Assembly (NCBI RefSeq): GCF_006912135.1
Contig: NZ_VIRS01000006.1
Coordinates: 248,001-312,000 of the forward strand
Direction: 5' to 3'
Length of the DNA stretch: 64,000 bases
From: Cryptosporangium phraense
GTDB taxonomy: Bacteria; Actinomycetota; Actinomycetes; Mycobacteriales; Cryptosporangiaceae
The notes under the pieces are model-generated. The model worked only from the letters and a program-made list of their open reading frames with translations. It was not told the origin of the DNA and made no database searches. Shown here piece by piece: positions 44,209 through 53,222 of the stretch. Position numbers and translations under genes: made by a program. The number at the start of each line of letters is the position of its first letter. Within the stretch, counting starts at the first letter, position 1.

Positions 44209-44913
44209 TTGGAGACAGACACGACCACGGCGACTCGAAGTCAACACGCGATCAGGCTGTTGACCCTGCTGCGGGTCTGTGGCCAGGCTGTGGGAGGCGG
44301 CGATCCCGAGGCCGCGGTGCAGGTTATTCGGTCGGAGAAGCGCCTCCAGGCCTTGGACTTCTGGCTTCGCAACCCCGACTATCTGGCAGACGAGCTCATC
44401 ACAGGAGTCGTCAACGACGTCATTGACGAGTCATACCTTGAGGTGGCCGAGAGGTTGCTGACCGACCCAGAGCCGGCCTGGCATCACTACCCGATGCCCA
44501 AATGGTTCTACGGCGCCTACGAATCGGTAGACGACGCATTCGCCCTACTTGACACATATGAGTTGGCGTTCGTGCGGCGGCGAGGGGCGCCTCCGAAGCG
44601 ACTGCAGAACTCCTTCTTCCTCACGCAACACGGCGCCGCCATGGCTGATGAGCTGGCGACTACTGCGGTGTTGGACTGGTACCCGCGCCAGGCGGTCTTG
44701 GTCCACCTGGTGGCGGGTGACGATTCGGGCAGCCGCCTGAAGGAACGGCAGTACGCGCAGGAGGCGTACGCGCTAGCGACCTGGGGTGAACCCATCGGCT
44801 CGATTGGTGATCAAGTGGTCCGGCGCCTGAGGGAATCGAGGGGCCCGGCCGTCGCGACGGTCGGTGGCCCTACGGCGACGACGCCGGACGGGAATCAGGT
44901 GGGGGACGCATGA
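44209..44913 (+). CDS. Middle-component-like protein of three-gene conflict operon
   Basis: A 234-aa, mostly helical protein. It contains the run EKRLQALDFWLRNPDYLADELI (about residues 43-64), which resembles the middle components encoded next to SMC-like ATPases in ABC-three-component (ABC-3C) systems. This is a recognition from pattern, not a computed match. No catalytic motif, signal or membrane helix is visible. The start is TTG at 44209; an in-frame stop at 44185 rules out a long extension. It overlaps the ATPase gene by ATGA, so the two proteins are made together and probably form a complex. Confidence 0.65.
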   Translation: METDTTTATRSQHAIRLLTLLRVCGQAVGGGDPEAAVQVIRSEKRLQALDFWLRNPDYLADELITGVVNDVIDESYLEVAERLLTDPEPAWHHYPMPKWFYGAYESVDDAFALLDTYELAFVRRRGAPPKRLQNSFFLTQHGAAMADELATTAVLDWYPRQAVLVHLVAGDDSGSRLKERQYAQEAYALATWGEPIGSIGDQVVRRLRESRGPAVATVGGPTATTPDGNQVGDA

Positions 44914-46973
44914 CGCGGCTCGGTCAGGAGGTCGCTGGTGCAACTGGACGACCCGTGGACGACGTGGAAGCGGTGCTCGCAAAGCATCGGGTGACGGCGT
45001 CGGCAGCGATCCCCTCGCCGGCCTACCTCTGCTTCACCCGCCTGCGATTTTCCGGAACGAAGGTTCTGACGGGTGTAACGGCCGATGGCATCAAGGTCGA
45101 GCGCGACGCGGTCACCCGAGTTCCCTTCAACTTCGACTGGACCCTTTCCACGGGTCTTCACGGCATCGGAAGCGACGAAAACCTCCGGGGTAAGTCCAGC
45201 ACCATCAAGGTCTTCATGTGGGCTCTGCGAGGCCGATGCGATCTGAAGAACGAGGTGAGGCAGTGGATCGACCACGTCGAAGCCGAACTGGTCATCGACA
45301 CCGTCGCCTACCAGGTGATGTTTGACGTCGACCATGCTCGTAACCACGCTCCTACCGGAACTCTCACCCGCGTGAAGCCGGGGGACGCCGCACTGACTGT
45401 CGGCGTCTTCGAGGACGACGACCAGTTCGAAGAGGTGATGGGCTCGGCGATGATGGCCGCGCTGCGGCTACCGCCGATTGCCGGCCAGCAGGAGGGGCGT
45501 CGGACCCAGCACACGTGGCCGACATATGCGGGAGCGCTGCTGGTACGCGGGGACAACCTTCAGTTCCTTCTGGGAGACGTGCAGTGGGCCGGATTGCCGT
45601 CCCGGTTGCTTTCGCTGTTCGTCGGGTCGGAGTGGGCTGCTGCACGGGCTGAGGCCAAGACAGCGCTCACCGTTGCAGAGGCCGAACTTGCCCGATTGGA
45701 GTCAGCGGCGAGCCAGCACGCCTCGGCCATGAGCGTGGCGCACGCGGAAGCATTGCGGGCGCTGGAGGCCGCTCGTACTCGGGTGGAGCTGCTCAGTGCA
45801 ACGACGGTCGATATCTCGGCGGTGACGCGCGCCGTCAGCAGGCTTTCAGAGTTGAACACGCAGATGGCGAATACCTCCCGTTTGCTGCGGGCTGCTCAAG
45901 CCACGCTCACCCTCGCGTCCAGCCAGTACACGGAGGAGATGAAACGCCGCCTGCGCGATCAGGAGGACGCCCAGGCCATCCGGTTCTTCCAGAAGCTGCG
46001 TCCGACCGTCTGCCCGCGATGCGCTACGCCCGTGACCGCCGAACGCTTCGCGGAGGAGAGCGCCGGTCACTCGTGCTCGGTATGCACGACCGACCTCGCC
46101 AGCGACGCCCACACCAGCCACCTCGTTGAAGGCGACTCGGCTCTGCATCCTGAGCAGACCGAACCCGGCCCGGTGGCCGGGCGTGGCGAGCTGGACGACG
46201 CTGCCGAACTCGACGAACCAGTTAACAGCGTCGAGGCTCTTATTACCGCCCGGAACAACGCGCAGGCAGAGACGCGAAGGCTTCAAGGTCAGCTCACCGC
46301 TGTCGAGACAGAAATCGCGAGTCTCTCCGCTGAACTTGACGCCAACCAGGCAGCTCAAGCAGCGGTCGCGGAGCGCAGAGACGCGGAGTTGGCCCTTGCC
46401 CGCGCGCAGGGCGCCGCTGACGCCCTGAAGCCGCAAGCGGGCCCAGTCGGACCCGACACCGCCATGATGGATGCCATCCGCCAAGACATCGAGGTTCTCA
46501 AAGCCGCAGAGAAACTGACCGCTGACTGGGTGACGAGGGCGCAGAGCACGTGGCTTGCGGAGCTCAGCGAGGACGTCACGACGCTCGCCCGGGAGTTCGG
46601 CTTCTCTAATCTCACCCGGGTCGAGGTCAACGGCGGCGCCCGGATGAGGGTTACCCAAGGCGGCGGGACCAACAACTATGGCGCTTGTGAACGCGGGGAG
46701 CAGTTGAGGCTGAAGCTCGCGACGGCCGTGGCTCTCATCCGACAGGGCCGCAGCCGCGGGGTGGGCAGGCACCCAGGGCTGCTGTTCGTTGACTCACCCG
46801 GTGCCGAGGAAGTGGCGGAAGACGACTTCGACAGCATGATCGAAGCGCTGCATCGAGCCGCCGAGGCGGCCGATATCCAGGTGTTCGTCGGAACCCGTCA
46901 TACCGCTGAACTGGCGAATTTGCTCGGCGAGGACCGATGCCGTCTCGGTCACGGCACTCACTTTGTTTGGTAA
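44910..46973 (+). CDS. SMC/Rad50-like ATPase with coiled coil and paired CxxC hook
   Basis: A 687-aa ATPase built like Rad50/SMC. The N-terminal head carries a P-loop variant DENLRGKSS (GKSS at 94-97; the usual first Gly is Asp). Coiled coils span about 241-362 and 438-508. Between them lie C368/C371 (CPRC) and C389/C392 (CSVC), a likely zinc-binding tip. The C-terminal head has a signature-like ACERGEQLRLKLA near 592-604, Walker B LLFVDSPG (624-631, D628, without the usual DEP Glu) and an H-loop His at 664. Such proteins bind and remodel DNA. It starts by ATGA overlap with the middle-component gene. Confidence 0.8.
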   Translation: MTRLGQEVAGATGRPVDDVEAVLAKHRVTASAAIPSPAYLCFTRLRFSGTKVLTGVTADGIKVERDAVTRVPFNFDWTLSTGLHGIGSDENLRGKSSTIKVFMWALRGRCDLKNEVRQWIDHVEAELVIDTVAYQVMFDVDHARNHAPTGTLTRVKPGDAALTVGVFEDDDQFEEVMGSAMMAALRLPPIAGQQEGRRTQHTWPTYAGALLVRGDNLQFLLGDVQWAGLPSRLLSLFVGSEWAAARAEAKTALTVAEAELARLESAASQHASAMSVAHAEALRALEAARTRVELLSATTVDISAVTRAVSRLSELNTQMANTSRLLRAAQATLTLASSQYTEEMKRRLRDQEDAQAIRFFQKLRPTVCPRCATPVTAERFAEESAGHSCSVCTTDLASDAHTSHLVEGDSALHPEQTEPGPVAGRGELDDAAELDEPVNSVEALITARNNAQAETRRLQGQLTAVETEIASLSAELDANQAAQAAVAERRDAELALARAQGAADALKPQAGPVGPDTAMMDAIRQDIEVLKAAEKLTADWVTRAQSTWLAELSEDVTTLAREFGFSNLTRVEVNGGARMRVTQGGGTNNYGACERGEQLRLKLATAVALIRQGRSRGVGRHPGLLFVDSPGAEEVAEDDFDSMIEALHRAAEAADIQVFVGTRHTAELANLLGEDRCRLGHGTHFVW

Positions 46974-47112
46974 CGAGCAGGCACCGGTATTCACCAAACA
47001 TCGCCTGCCGCGCCATGATGTGACCCACGGGCCCGGTAGCAGAGGCAAGTGAAAGGAGTTCTGCGGCAGATCGGATGACGATCCACGCCTTCGCGCGTGA
47101 AGGGAGGTCCTG

Positions 47113-49200
47113 ATGACCCACGGTGACAGCGACGCGCCGGCTGCTTCCCGGACCGCCGCCTCGGCCGACCAAATCCTTTTGCGCTGCCAGGGCCGCACCC
47201 CCACCCTCACCGACTTCGGCGGCTGGACAGATTTGATCGCGCTGCTGCCCGAGCTCGTCGATCATCCTTTGCTCATCGCTGTCGCTCACCTGATGGCGGA
47301 CCCCGCCATGACCGAGCACTCGATGCAGCAGGCGACGGACGCCGCCGGCCACCTGGCGAGGGCGATCGTTGCGACTAAGAGTCCAACGATCTTCCGAGAC
47401 ACTGTCGACCAGGTACTTGCATCCGATCAGCTGCTTGTGGCCACGGCAGGCGTCCTGTCTGCTCCGCTGCTGGCTCAAAGCGCACAGCCCTCTCGCGGTG
47501 CATCACGACGCGAGGCACTTCGTGCAGCCGATGCGCTTGAGGTATCAGTCCAGCTACGGCTAGGCAACTGGGCGCCGCGGTGGGACCTGTTCGCCGTGCT
47601 CGCTGCCTATGACGGGCGCGGACCAGCCGTCTATGGCAGAGCTGTCCTGAGGGCCGTCGTCGCTGCTATCGAACAGTGGACCGAGGCGGTGGATCTCCTT
47701 CCTGCGGCTCGCCGAGTGGCGGGCCTGGAGGCACCGCTGGGCACCGCCGACCCGAGCCAATCAGCCAGCGACCCGGCACTGAGCGATTCGGATACGGGTC
47801 TAGCGCTCTCACGCATATCCGTCCTGCTAGCGCTCCGGTCCACAGACAAAGCGGCGCTGCTCACACACCTCGACGACGCCGTTCGCTATCTCCAGCCTGC
47901 GCTCGAAGACGACGATCGGCCCGATGCGCACGTCACAGCCGACATCGCTCTGCTGCTGCGCGACCTGCTGGTGACTGGCTCGATCGCTGACGCGGACCTA
48001 CCGGGAAGAATCAAGGCCAACGTCCGGGAACTCCTTCACCTGGACCCCGGGCGCAGCCACTGGTTGGGGCAGCGTATAGCCGCCGCGCACGCCGCCTGGG
48101 CCAAACTCGCGGTCCAATTGTCCGAAGCATACGAGCACCTCAGCGAACCTTCCTGGTACCAGGCGGCCGCAGTCATCGACGATGTCGTCGCCCTCTATCG
48201 CACCACCGGCTCCACGCACATCTTCCGACGCACCGAAGACGGCGCAGCAATCCACGACATCGTCGCTCCAACCCTGGAAGCAGGCTTCGCCGACCAAGCA
48301 GGCCTGATGCGTCACCTGCAAGACCATGTTCGTCACCTCGAGCTGCTCTGCAATGAGGGCACAGCCACCCCCGACCAAATCGCCGACCTACCTGTCGCTG
48401 TCGCGCTTCGCGACGCGGCCGCCGAACAATTCCGAGACCCCGCCGGCGGGTACCGCCCAAAATCGGAGGCCGGCATGCCTCCCGAAGGTGGAGGCCTGTC
48501 GGCTAGTCAGACCGCAACGGCATTCCCTCGGTACTCTCTCGAAGAGAGTGGTCCGGACACGCCATCACAAGCTCGTGTCCGCCAGGCAGTTGCTGTACGT
48601 ATTAGTGGAGCCAGGGCATTCTCGCGGTCGCTCGTCGTCGACGAACTGCTCGACCGGGCAATGACGGGGCTCCGAGCCTCCGTCGACTACGTAGACGACA
48701 TCGCCGAGTGCGTAAACCTGGTGACCGAGCTCCTCGTCATGTTCCTCTGGGACCGAAATCAGATCGGCGCCAGCGAGGCCCCATACCTGTACAACCCTGA
48801 CGCGGACGAAGACGATCTCGCGAAGGACCTACGCCAGTTCCTGCGAGCCAGCGGCCAGCTCAACGGAGTGGACTCCGAGGTCCGGCACAAAGCCGGAGGG
48901 CGGGTCGACGTCGAGTTCGGCTTTCCAGGCTTTAGCCTCTTCGTCGAACTTAAGAAGGACGCGACGCGTAAGCCGGTTCCTGACAAGAAGTCCTACCTCG
49001 ACCAAGCAGCGTCGTATCAAGTAGCTGACCCTCGCATCGGGTTCCTGCTCGTTCTCAAGCTCGTTCCTGCCGAGAAAGCGCCGAAACCTCACCTACTGGA
49101 CTGCCTCGAAGTCGTCGAAGTCGCCGATGCGAACGGTGCGCCGCGCCACGTCGTTGCTCTCACGCTCTCTGGCGCGTTGACGAAGCCATCGGACATGTGA
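47113..49200 (+). CDS. Large helical protein with C-terminal PD-(D/E)xK nuclease-like domain
   Basis: A 695-aa protein that I do not recognise as a whole. The first ~560 residues are predicted helical and may be a repeat scaffold. The last ~130 contain a PD-(D/E)xK pattern: GRVDVEF with D599, then VELKK with E612 and K614, and a downstream QAASYQ (631-636) like the QxxxY motif of RecB-type nucleases. This suggests a metal-dependent DNA (or RNA) endonuclease. GGGAGG lies seven bases before the ATG. A 139-base gap separates it from the ATPase gene, same strand. It is followed by a terminator, so it probably closes the operon as effector. Confidence 0.72.
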   Translation: MTHGDSDAPAASRTAASADQILLRCQGRTPTLTDFGGWTDLIALLPELVDHPLLIAVAHLMADPAMTEHSMQQATDAAGHLARAIVATKSPTIFRDTVDQVLASDQLLVATAGVLSAPLLAQSAQPSRGASRREALRAADALEVSVQLRLGNWAPRWDLFAVLAAYDGRGPAVYGRAVLRAVVAAIEQWTEAVDLLPAARRVAGLEAPLGTADPSQSASDPALSDSDTGLALSRISVLLALRSTDKAALLTHLDDAVRYLQPALEDDDRPDAHVTADIALLLRDLLVTGSIADADLPGRIKANVRELLHLDPGRSHWLGQRIAAAHAAWAKLAVQLSEAYEHLSEPSWYQAAAVIDDVVALYRTTGSTHIFRRTEDGAAIHDIVAPTLEAGFADQAGLMRHLQDHVRHLELLCNEGTATPDQIADLPVAVALRDAAAEQFRDPAGGYRPKSEAGMPPEGGGLSASQTATAFPRYSLEESGPDTPSQARVRQAVAVRISGARAFSRSLVVDELLDRAMTGLRASVDYVDDIAECVNLVTELLVMFLWDRNQIGASEAPYLYNPDADEDDLAKDLRQFLRASGQLNGVDSEVRHKAGGRVDVEFGFPGFSLFVELKKDATRKPVPDKKSYLDQAASYQVADPRIGFLLVLKLVPAEKAPKPHLLDCLEVVEVADANGAPRHVVALTLSGALTKPSDM

Positions 49201-49227
49201 CGGCTGAACAGTTACGCGGCTAAGGGG

Positions 49228-49260
49228 CCCCAGTCGGACGGCCTTCAGTCCGGCTTGGGG
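49228..49260 (+). terminator. Terminator after defence-like operon
   Basis: CCCCA plus GTCGGAC pairs with GTCCGGC plus TTGGGG across an eight-base loop (49240-49247), with one G-T pair and one bulged T. It lies 27 bases past the stop at 49200. Confidence 0.6.
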
Positions 49261-49455
49261 GGTTAGCACCGGCTGTGGGGGTGCTGTGAACGGCGCCCAC
49301 TGGACGCCCTGCGTCCATGGTCAGTCGAAATGCCCCGGACCCTGGGCTGGGTGGAGCGCCGCTGCGCGATGGCGAGCGCCGTGTTGTGTGCCGAGGAGTT
49401 AGGTGATCTCGATGGCTGGCCGTTGCCGTCCTCGCGTACATGAGTCGAAGGGCCA

Positions 49456-50724
49456 CTACGACCACAGGAGGTCTTCGTCGTCCTGGAGACGTGACGGGAT
49501 CGGGTAGGCGGTCAGGGTGTCGGTGACGACGGTGACTGGGTCACGGTCGAAGGTCGACGGGGCGACGGGGCCGAACTGGTAGGGCTCTTTCGGCGGAGGC
49601 TGCCCGTTACGCACGCCACCGTCGGCTTCCGCATCGGAGTCTTCGCGGCTGGGGTTTGCTTCCGATCCTTGAGCGGGGAGTTTTCCTCGCCTCCGCTGGG
49701 GCATGGGATCGTAGAATTCGAGAAGCCCGAACTCGACGAGCTGCTGGGCGTGGAGATACACCTCTCCGCTGATGCCGTAGCGGCCCCAGCGCACCGTACG
49801 TGGGAGCGCGACCGTGGCCCGTGATGGTCCGCTTTGGGCTGAGTCGTAGTTGAGCCGCCATTGCTGGTCGAGGACGGCCAGCAACATCACCAATTCGGCC
49901 GGTTCCAAGACCAGATGCCAGCCATTCCAGAAAAACGCGGCGGGAAGCCTCAGCCCGGTGGGGCTCCTCTCGGGCGGCACGCGGTATCGCAGGCCGCTTC
50001 CGTCTTCCTGCAGCAACTGCCACTGCTCGTATCGGTAGCGGGTCCCCGGCGGATGAAGAGCCACCAGACCTGCGGCTTCCAGCACATCCAGCGCGCGGTG
50101 GACTTGGGCGCGCCGAGCGCGGGGCCCTCTCGGAGCGGTCAGCGCGGCCAGAGACGCCCAGGCCGGGCCGGTCTCCGGCCGGCCACGAAGATTGGCGAGG
50201 TCGTTGACGAATACCGGCCGCATCCCCGGGCGTGCCGGATCGGCGCGCAGGTGCGCGACGTAGACCGCGGTCAGGTAGAACGCCAGCGCGTTGGAACGCC
50301 GGTGGACCAGACGGGTCGCCGGGGGTCGGCTGGCGACCTCCGCCGCCTGCCGGTCGCGGTAGTCAGGACCGGCATCGACCGCGAGGCTTTCGTCGGGCCA
50401 CGCGTCGGCCGAGTCGCGCAGTCGCATCGTGCTCAATCGTATGAAACCGGGCAGGATCCGAATCTCCGGGACATCGCCGGTATCGATCGTCCGGTAGTCG
50501 GCTCGGGCGCGCTCCAGAGCAACACGTTTTCTCGCTAGCCGGGTCAGCCGTTGCTCGCGTGAAGCCCGCATCCGCTCGACGCTGCGTTCTCGCCAGGCTG
50601 CCTGCCGCTGCCGGTCGAGGACCGGATCCGGAGGAATCTCGCCGCGCGGGGGCGACTTGCCAGGTGACACGGCGAACCTCCCGGCTGGTCCGACACGGCG
50701 AAGAAGGTCACGGCGGAGCGGCAC
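49456..50724 (-). CDS. Hypothetical protein with winged-helix-like segment
   Basis: A 422-aa protein that I do not recognise. An Arg-rich N-terminal part (residues 1-75, including a charged helix rich in R/E) could bind nucleic acid. A segment RRAQVHRALDVLEAAGLVALHPPG (about 205-228) looks like a winged helix. A second such segment may lie near 320-345, giving a layout reminiscent of plasmid replication initiators. The start is GTG at 50724 with AGAGG nine bases before. The upstream ~40 bases are AT-rich. Role in an integrated element is plausible but unproven. Confidence 0.6.
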   Translation of the reverse strand: MPLRRDLLRRVGPAGRFAVSPGKSPPRGEIPPDPVLDRQRQAAWRERSVERMRASREQRLTRLARKRVALERARADYRTIDTGDVPEIRILPGFIRLSTMRLRDSADAWPDESLAVDAGPDYRDRQAAEVASRPPATRLVHRRSNALAFYLTAVYVAHLRADPARPGMRPVFVNDLANLRGRPETGPAWASLAALTAPRGPRARRAQVHRALDVLEAAGLVALHPPGTRYRYEQWQLLQEDGSGLRYRVPPERSPTGLRLPAAFFWNGWHLVLEPAELVMLLAVLDQQWRLNYDSAQSGPSRATVALPRTVRWGRYGISGEVYLHAQQLVEFGLLEFYDPMPQRRRGKLPAQGSEANPSREDSDAEADGGVRNGQPPPKEPYQFGPVAPSTFDRDPVTVVTDTLTAYPIPSRLQDDEDLLWS

Positions 50725-50888
50725 ATAGCACTACCTCTTCTCGTAGGAAGAATAGTCAATCGATAAGTAGAGACCCGTGCCGCTCTGCCATGACCTCGAC
50801 CGCATGGCGGTCGCGTTGCGACCTAGGGAAACTCGCCGAACAACAACCGCGAGCGCCCCAGCCACCGGGGGCGAGAGGAGTTCCACCC

Positions 50889-51095
50889 GTGAATACGCGT
50901 ACGACGACCGACCCGACGCCCCCATCCCTGCTGCCGATGCGTTCCGCGCTGATCATCGTGATCGCGTTGCTCGTCGGCGCGGTCATGGGCGGGCTGACAC
51001 TGTGGGGCGGCACGTCACTGCCGGTGGCGCTGGTGGCCGGACTCTCCACCGCTGGTATTTCCCTGCTACCGCTCGACCGCATCGTCGGCAGGTGA
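50889..51095 (+). CDS. Small two-helix membrane protein
   Basis: A 68-aa protein with two hydrophobic helices (about residues 17-38 and 42-60), starting at GTG 50889 with AGGAG eight bases upstream. No family recognised. It lies divergently from the gene at 49456. Small proteins of this shape include holin-like and toxin-like products, but nothing here proves either. Confidence 0.5.
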   Translation: MNTRTTTDPTPPSLLPMRSALIIVIALLVGAVMGGLTLWGGTSLPVALVAGLSTAGISLLPLDRIVGR

Positions 51096-51451
51096 ACAAC
51101 CGGCAGACGGTGGGCGTCCAGCGTCGGTGACCCGCTCGTCGGCTGCCGATCGCGAGGGGCTGCCCGGCTGGCGACGATTTCTCTGCGCCGAGGTGGCTGG
51201 AGCGACAACGGGTGGGAACCGAGGCGTTCGGACAGCGTCCACGGTGCAGCTGGGTAAGGCGGCGAAGGCCGCAGGCCGAAAGCTCTCGAAGAGTCGGCTG
51301 CCCGCTTGCCCGGGGCCGCGCGGGTGGCATGGGACCGGTTCGAGTCGTCTGAGCTTCGGTTCGTGTCAGGTACCTCTGACGGCCTGGTGCGGAGCCGACC
51401 GTGATCCGCAGGTACGCCTGGTGGGCCGGCCGGTCGCGGGCTCGACGGTTG
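51096..51451. other. Intergenic region, nothing supported
   Basis: 356 bases between two small membrane-protein genes. A long rightward open frame crosses it, but its composition and lack of a start site do not support a gene. Confidence 0.4.
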
Positions 51452-51637
51452 TCATCGCCCTGAGTTGCGCAGGAGCGCGTAGAGCGCTGCGGCCGTGGAG
51501 AGGCCGGAGGCCCAGGCCGGGCTGCTGGCCCCGACCACGGCGGCGGTCAGCGCGGTCGCCGCGGCCAGCGCTCCGCGGATCCGGCGCCCTGTCCGGCGGG
51601 GCGTGGGCTCGGGTGCGGAAGCTTCGGGGTGAGTCAT
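51452..51637 (-). CDS. Small single-pass membrane protein
   Basis: A 61-aa protein with a proline- and arginine-rich N-terminus and one hydrophobic helix (about residues 22-46, rich in Ala). AGGAG lies eight bases before the ATG at 51637. The last residues (AAALYALLRNSGR) may form a short amphipathic tail. Not recognised. It could also be a short exported peptide, since ASSPAWAS resembles a signal cleavage region. Confidence 0.45.
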   Translation of the reverse strand: MTHPEASAPEPTPRRTGRRIRGALAAATALTAAVVGASSPAWASGLSTAAALYALLRNSGR

Positions 51638-51760
51638 CGGGATGCGCTCCTGAACTGGGGCTGGCCGGTTACGGAGCCAGTTCACCGGGTGCGGCCGGGT
51701 GGGTCCCCCGCGAGGTCACGGGGCTGAAACGCCTTGGCAGGGTGGCTACGCTCCGGCGGC

Positions 51761-52927
51761 ATGGTCCGTAAGCCGCCCAGCCCTGCCGACGTGGCGCTTA
51801 TCGCTGCCGCCGCGGCCCGCGGATGCACGGTGACGCCGGCGATGTTGGCAACGTGGCGGCGCGCGGGACTGCTGCCGTCGAACGTGCGGGGGCCGGCAGC
51901 GGCCGGTGGGCGGGGAACGACCTCGGCGACGCCACCCGAGGCGCTCACCCTTGTGCTGTGGCTGAGCGACCACGCCCGGCCCGGTCGCCGCCCCACCGAT
52001 GTGGCGCTGGAGGCGTTCGCCGCGGGGCTACCGATCCCGGAGGCCACAATCCGGGATGCGTGGCTGAGCACCGCGACGAGCCTCGCCCTGCCGGAGACCC
52101 CGCCAGAGGTTTCGGCGGAGGCCCGGGAGGGCTGGGTGGCCGAGGTCGCCGACGCGGCGGTGGCCCGCGAGAGTCATCACCCGGTGCTTCTTCCGCGGCG
52201 GATCCGTGACCTGGATGCGCGCGTCGCCGCGGTCGGCTTCTCCTGGGCGGCGCCGGAGATCGCCGCATTCGACAAGGGGCCGGGCACCGACGAACCGTTC
52301 ACCCGCCGCGACTATGTGCACCTGACCGTCTCCGCGGTGCTGGGAGGCACCGCCCAATTCGACGACATCGACCTCGCCGGTTACGCCCGCGCGCTGGCCC
52401 CGGCCGGAGCAGCCGTACCGGTCGCGTCGATGCTCGAACACCCCGACGACAACCCGGCCCTCGCCGAGATCCACGACGGGAACAGCCTGACTCTCCTGCC
52501 CGCCGGTGACATCCGGAAAGCCCTCGCCGGCCTGATCAACGAAGCCTCTCTGAGCCAACTACGTGCGGCGTGGAAGGCCGTCGAAGACCTCCACGAGTGG
52601 GCCGAGTCACTCTGCGCGAACGCCGAACACGAACTCGACCTCCTCGCCGCCGGGGTAATCCGCGACGCCTGGCCCGGGATCCAGGCCTGGTGCATCGGCT
52701 CGCTCCTGGGCGCGAACCGCAGCTTGCTGATCGCCGGTCTGCGTGATCCGGCGCCGACCAGCAGCGCCCGCGCGCACCTCGCGGTGACCCTCCTGTTCAT
52801 CACCACGGCGCTCAACCGGCTACGGATACTCGTTCCCGGTGGCCAATTCGAGTTGCTGCCCGACCTGCTTCCCCCATTCCTTACCCGCCTCACCGAGCTC
52901 ATCGCCGACCCGCGAGCACCTACCTGA
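51761..52927 (+). CDS. Hypothetical protein with MerR-like HTH
   Basis: A 388-aa protein. The N-terminus (residues 5-40) looks like a MerR-type helix-turn-helix (VTPAMLATWRRAGLLPSN). The rest is helical and resembles no family I can name. I chose the ATG at 51761 because the frame to its left overlaps the ribosome region and adds nothing conserved. It is the last gene before the chromosome-like section and may be the right end of the accessory island. Confidence 0.6.
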   Translation: MVRKPPSPADVALIAAAAARGCTVTPAMLATWRRAGLLPSNVRGPAAAGGRGTTSATPPEALTLVLWLSDHARPGRRPTDVALEAFAAGLPIPEATIRDAWLSTATSLALPETPPEVSAEAREGWVAEVADAAVARESHHPVLLPRRIRDLDARVAAVGFSWAAPEIAAFDKGPGTDEPFTRRDYVHLTVSAVLGGTAQFDDIDLAGYARALAPAGAAVPVASMLEHPDDNPALAEIHDGNSLTLLPAGDIRKALAGLINEASLSQLRAAWKAVEDLHEWAESLCANAEHELDLLAAGVIRDAWPGIQAWCIGSLLGANRSLLIAGLRDPAPTSSARAHLAVTLLFITTALNRLRILVPGGQFELLPDLLPPFLTRLTELIADPRAPT

Positions 52928-53222
52928 CGCGAGCAGCCAGCGGTTCGTCGCAGAATCCAGCACGGCGAACTCCGGCCGCGCCGGTATTCAACGGCACACA
53001 TGACCGAAGGCCCGGCTCTGCCGGCAACTGCACGATGCGACCAGGGCGGCCGGCCCGTGGGTGTTAGGTCGGCCGCTCTGCGCGTTTCCGGGCTCCCGTT
53101 TGTGGCCGCCAGTTGCGCCAGCCGCCGGACGAATCCCGATGTCCCGCTCCTTGCTTCAACGTGTAAGCGTTAAATCTCAGGTGCTTCGCTGCCGTTGACG
53201 GGCCGCCAGCGGCGCGTCGCGT

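Noticed and set aside
46974-47112. Hairpin between ATPase and nuclease genes as a terminator
   Set aside because: Only a six-base GCAGGC/GCCTGC pairing with a long loop is present, too weak to separate transcription units.
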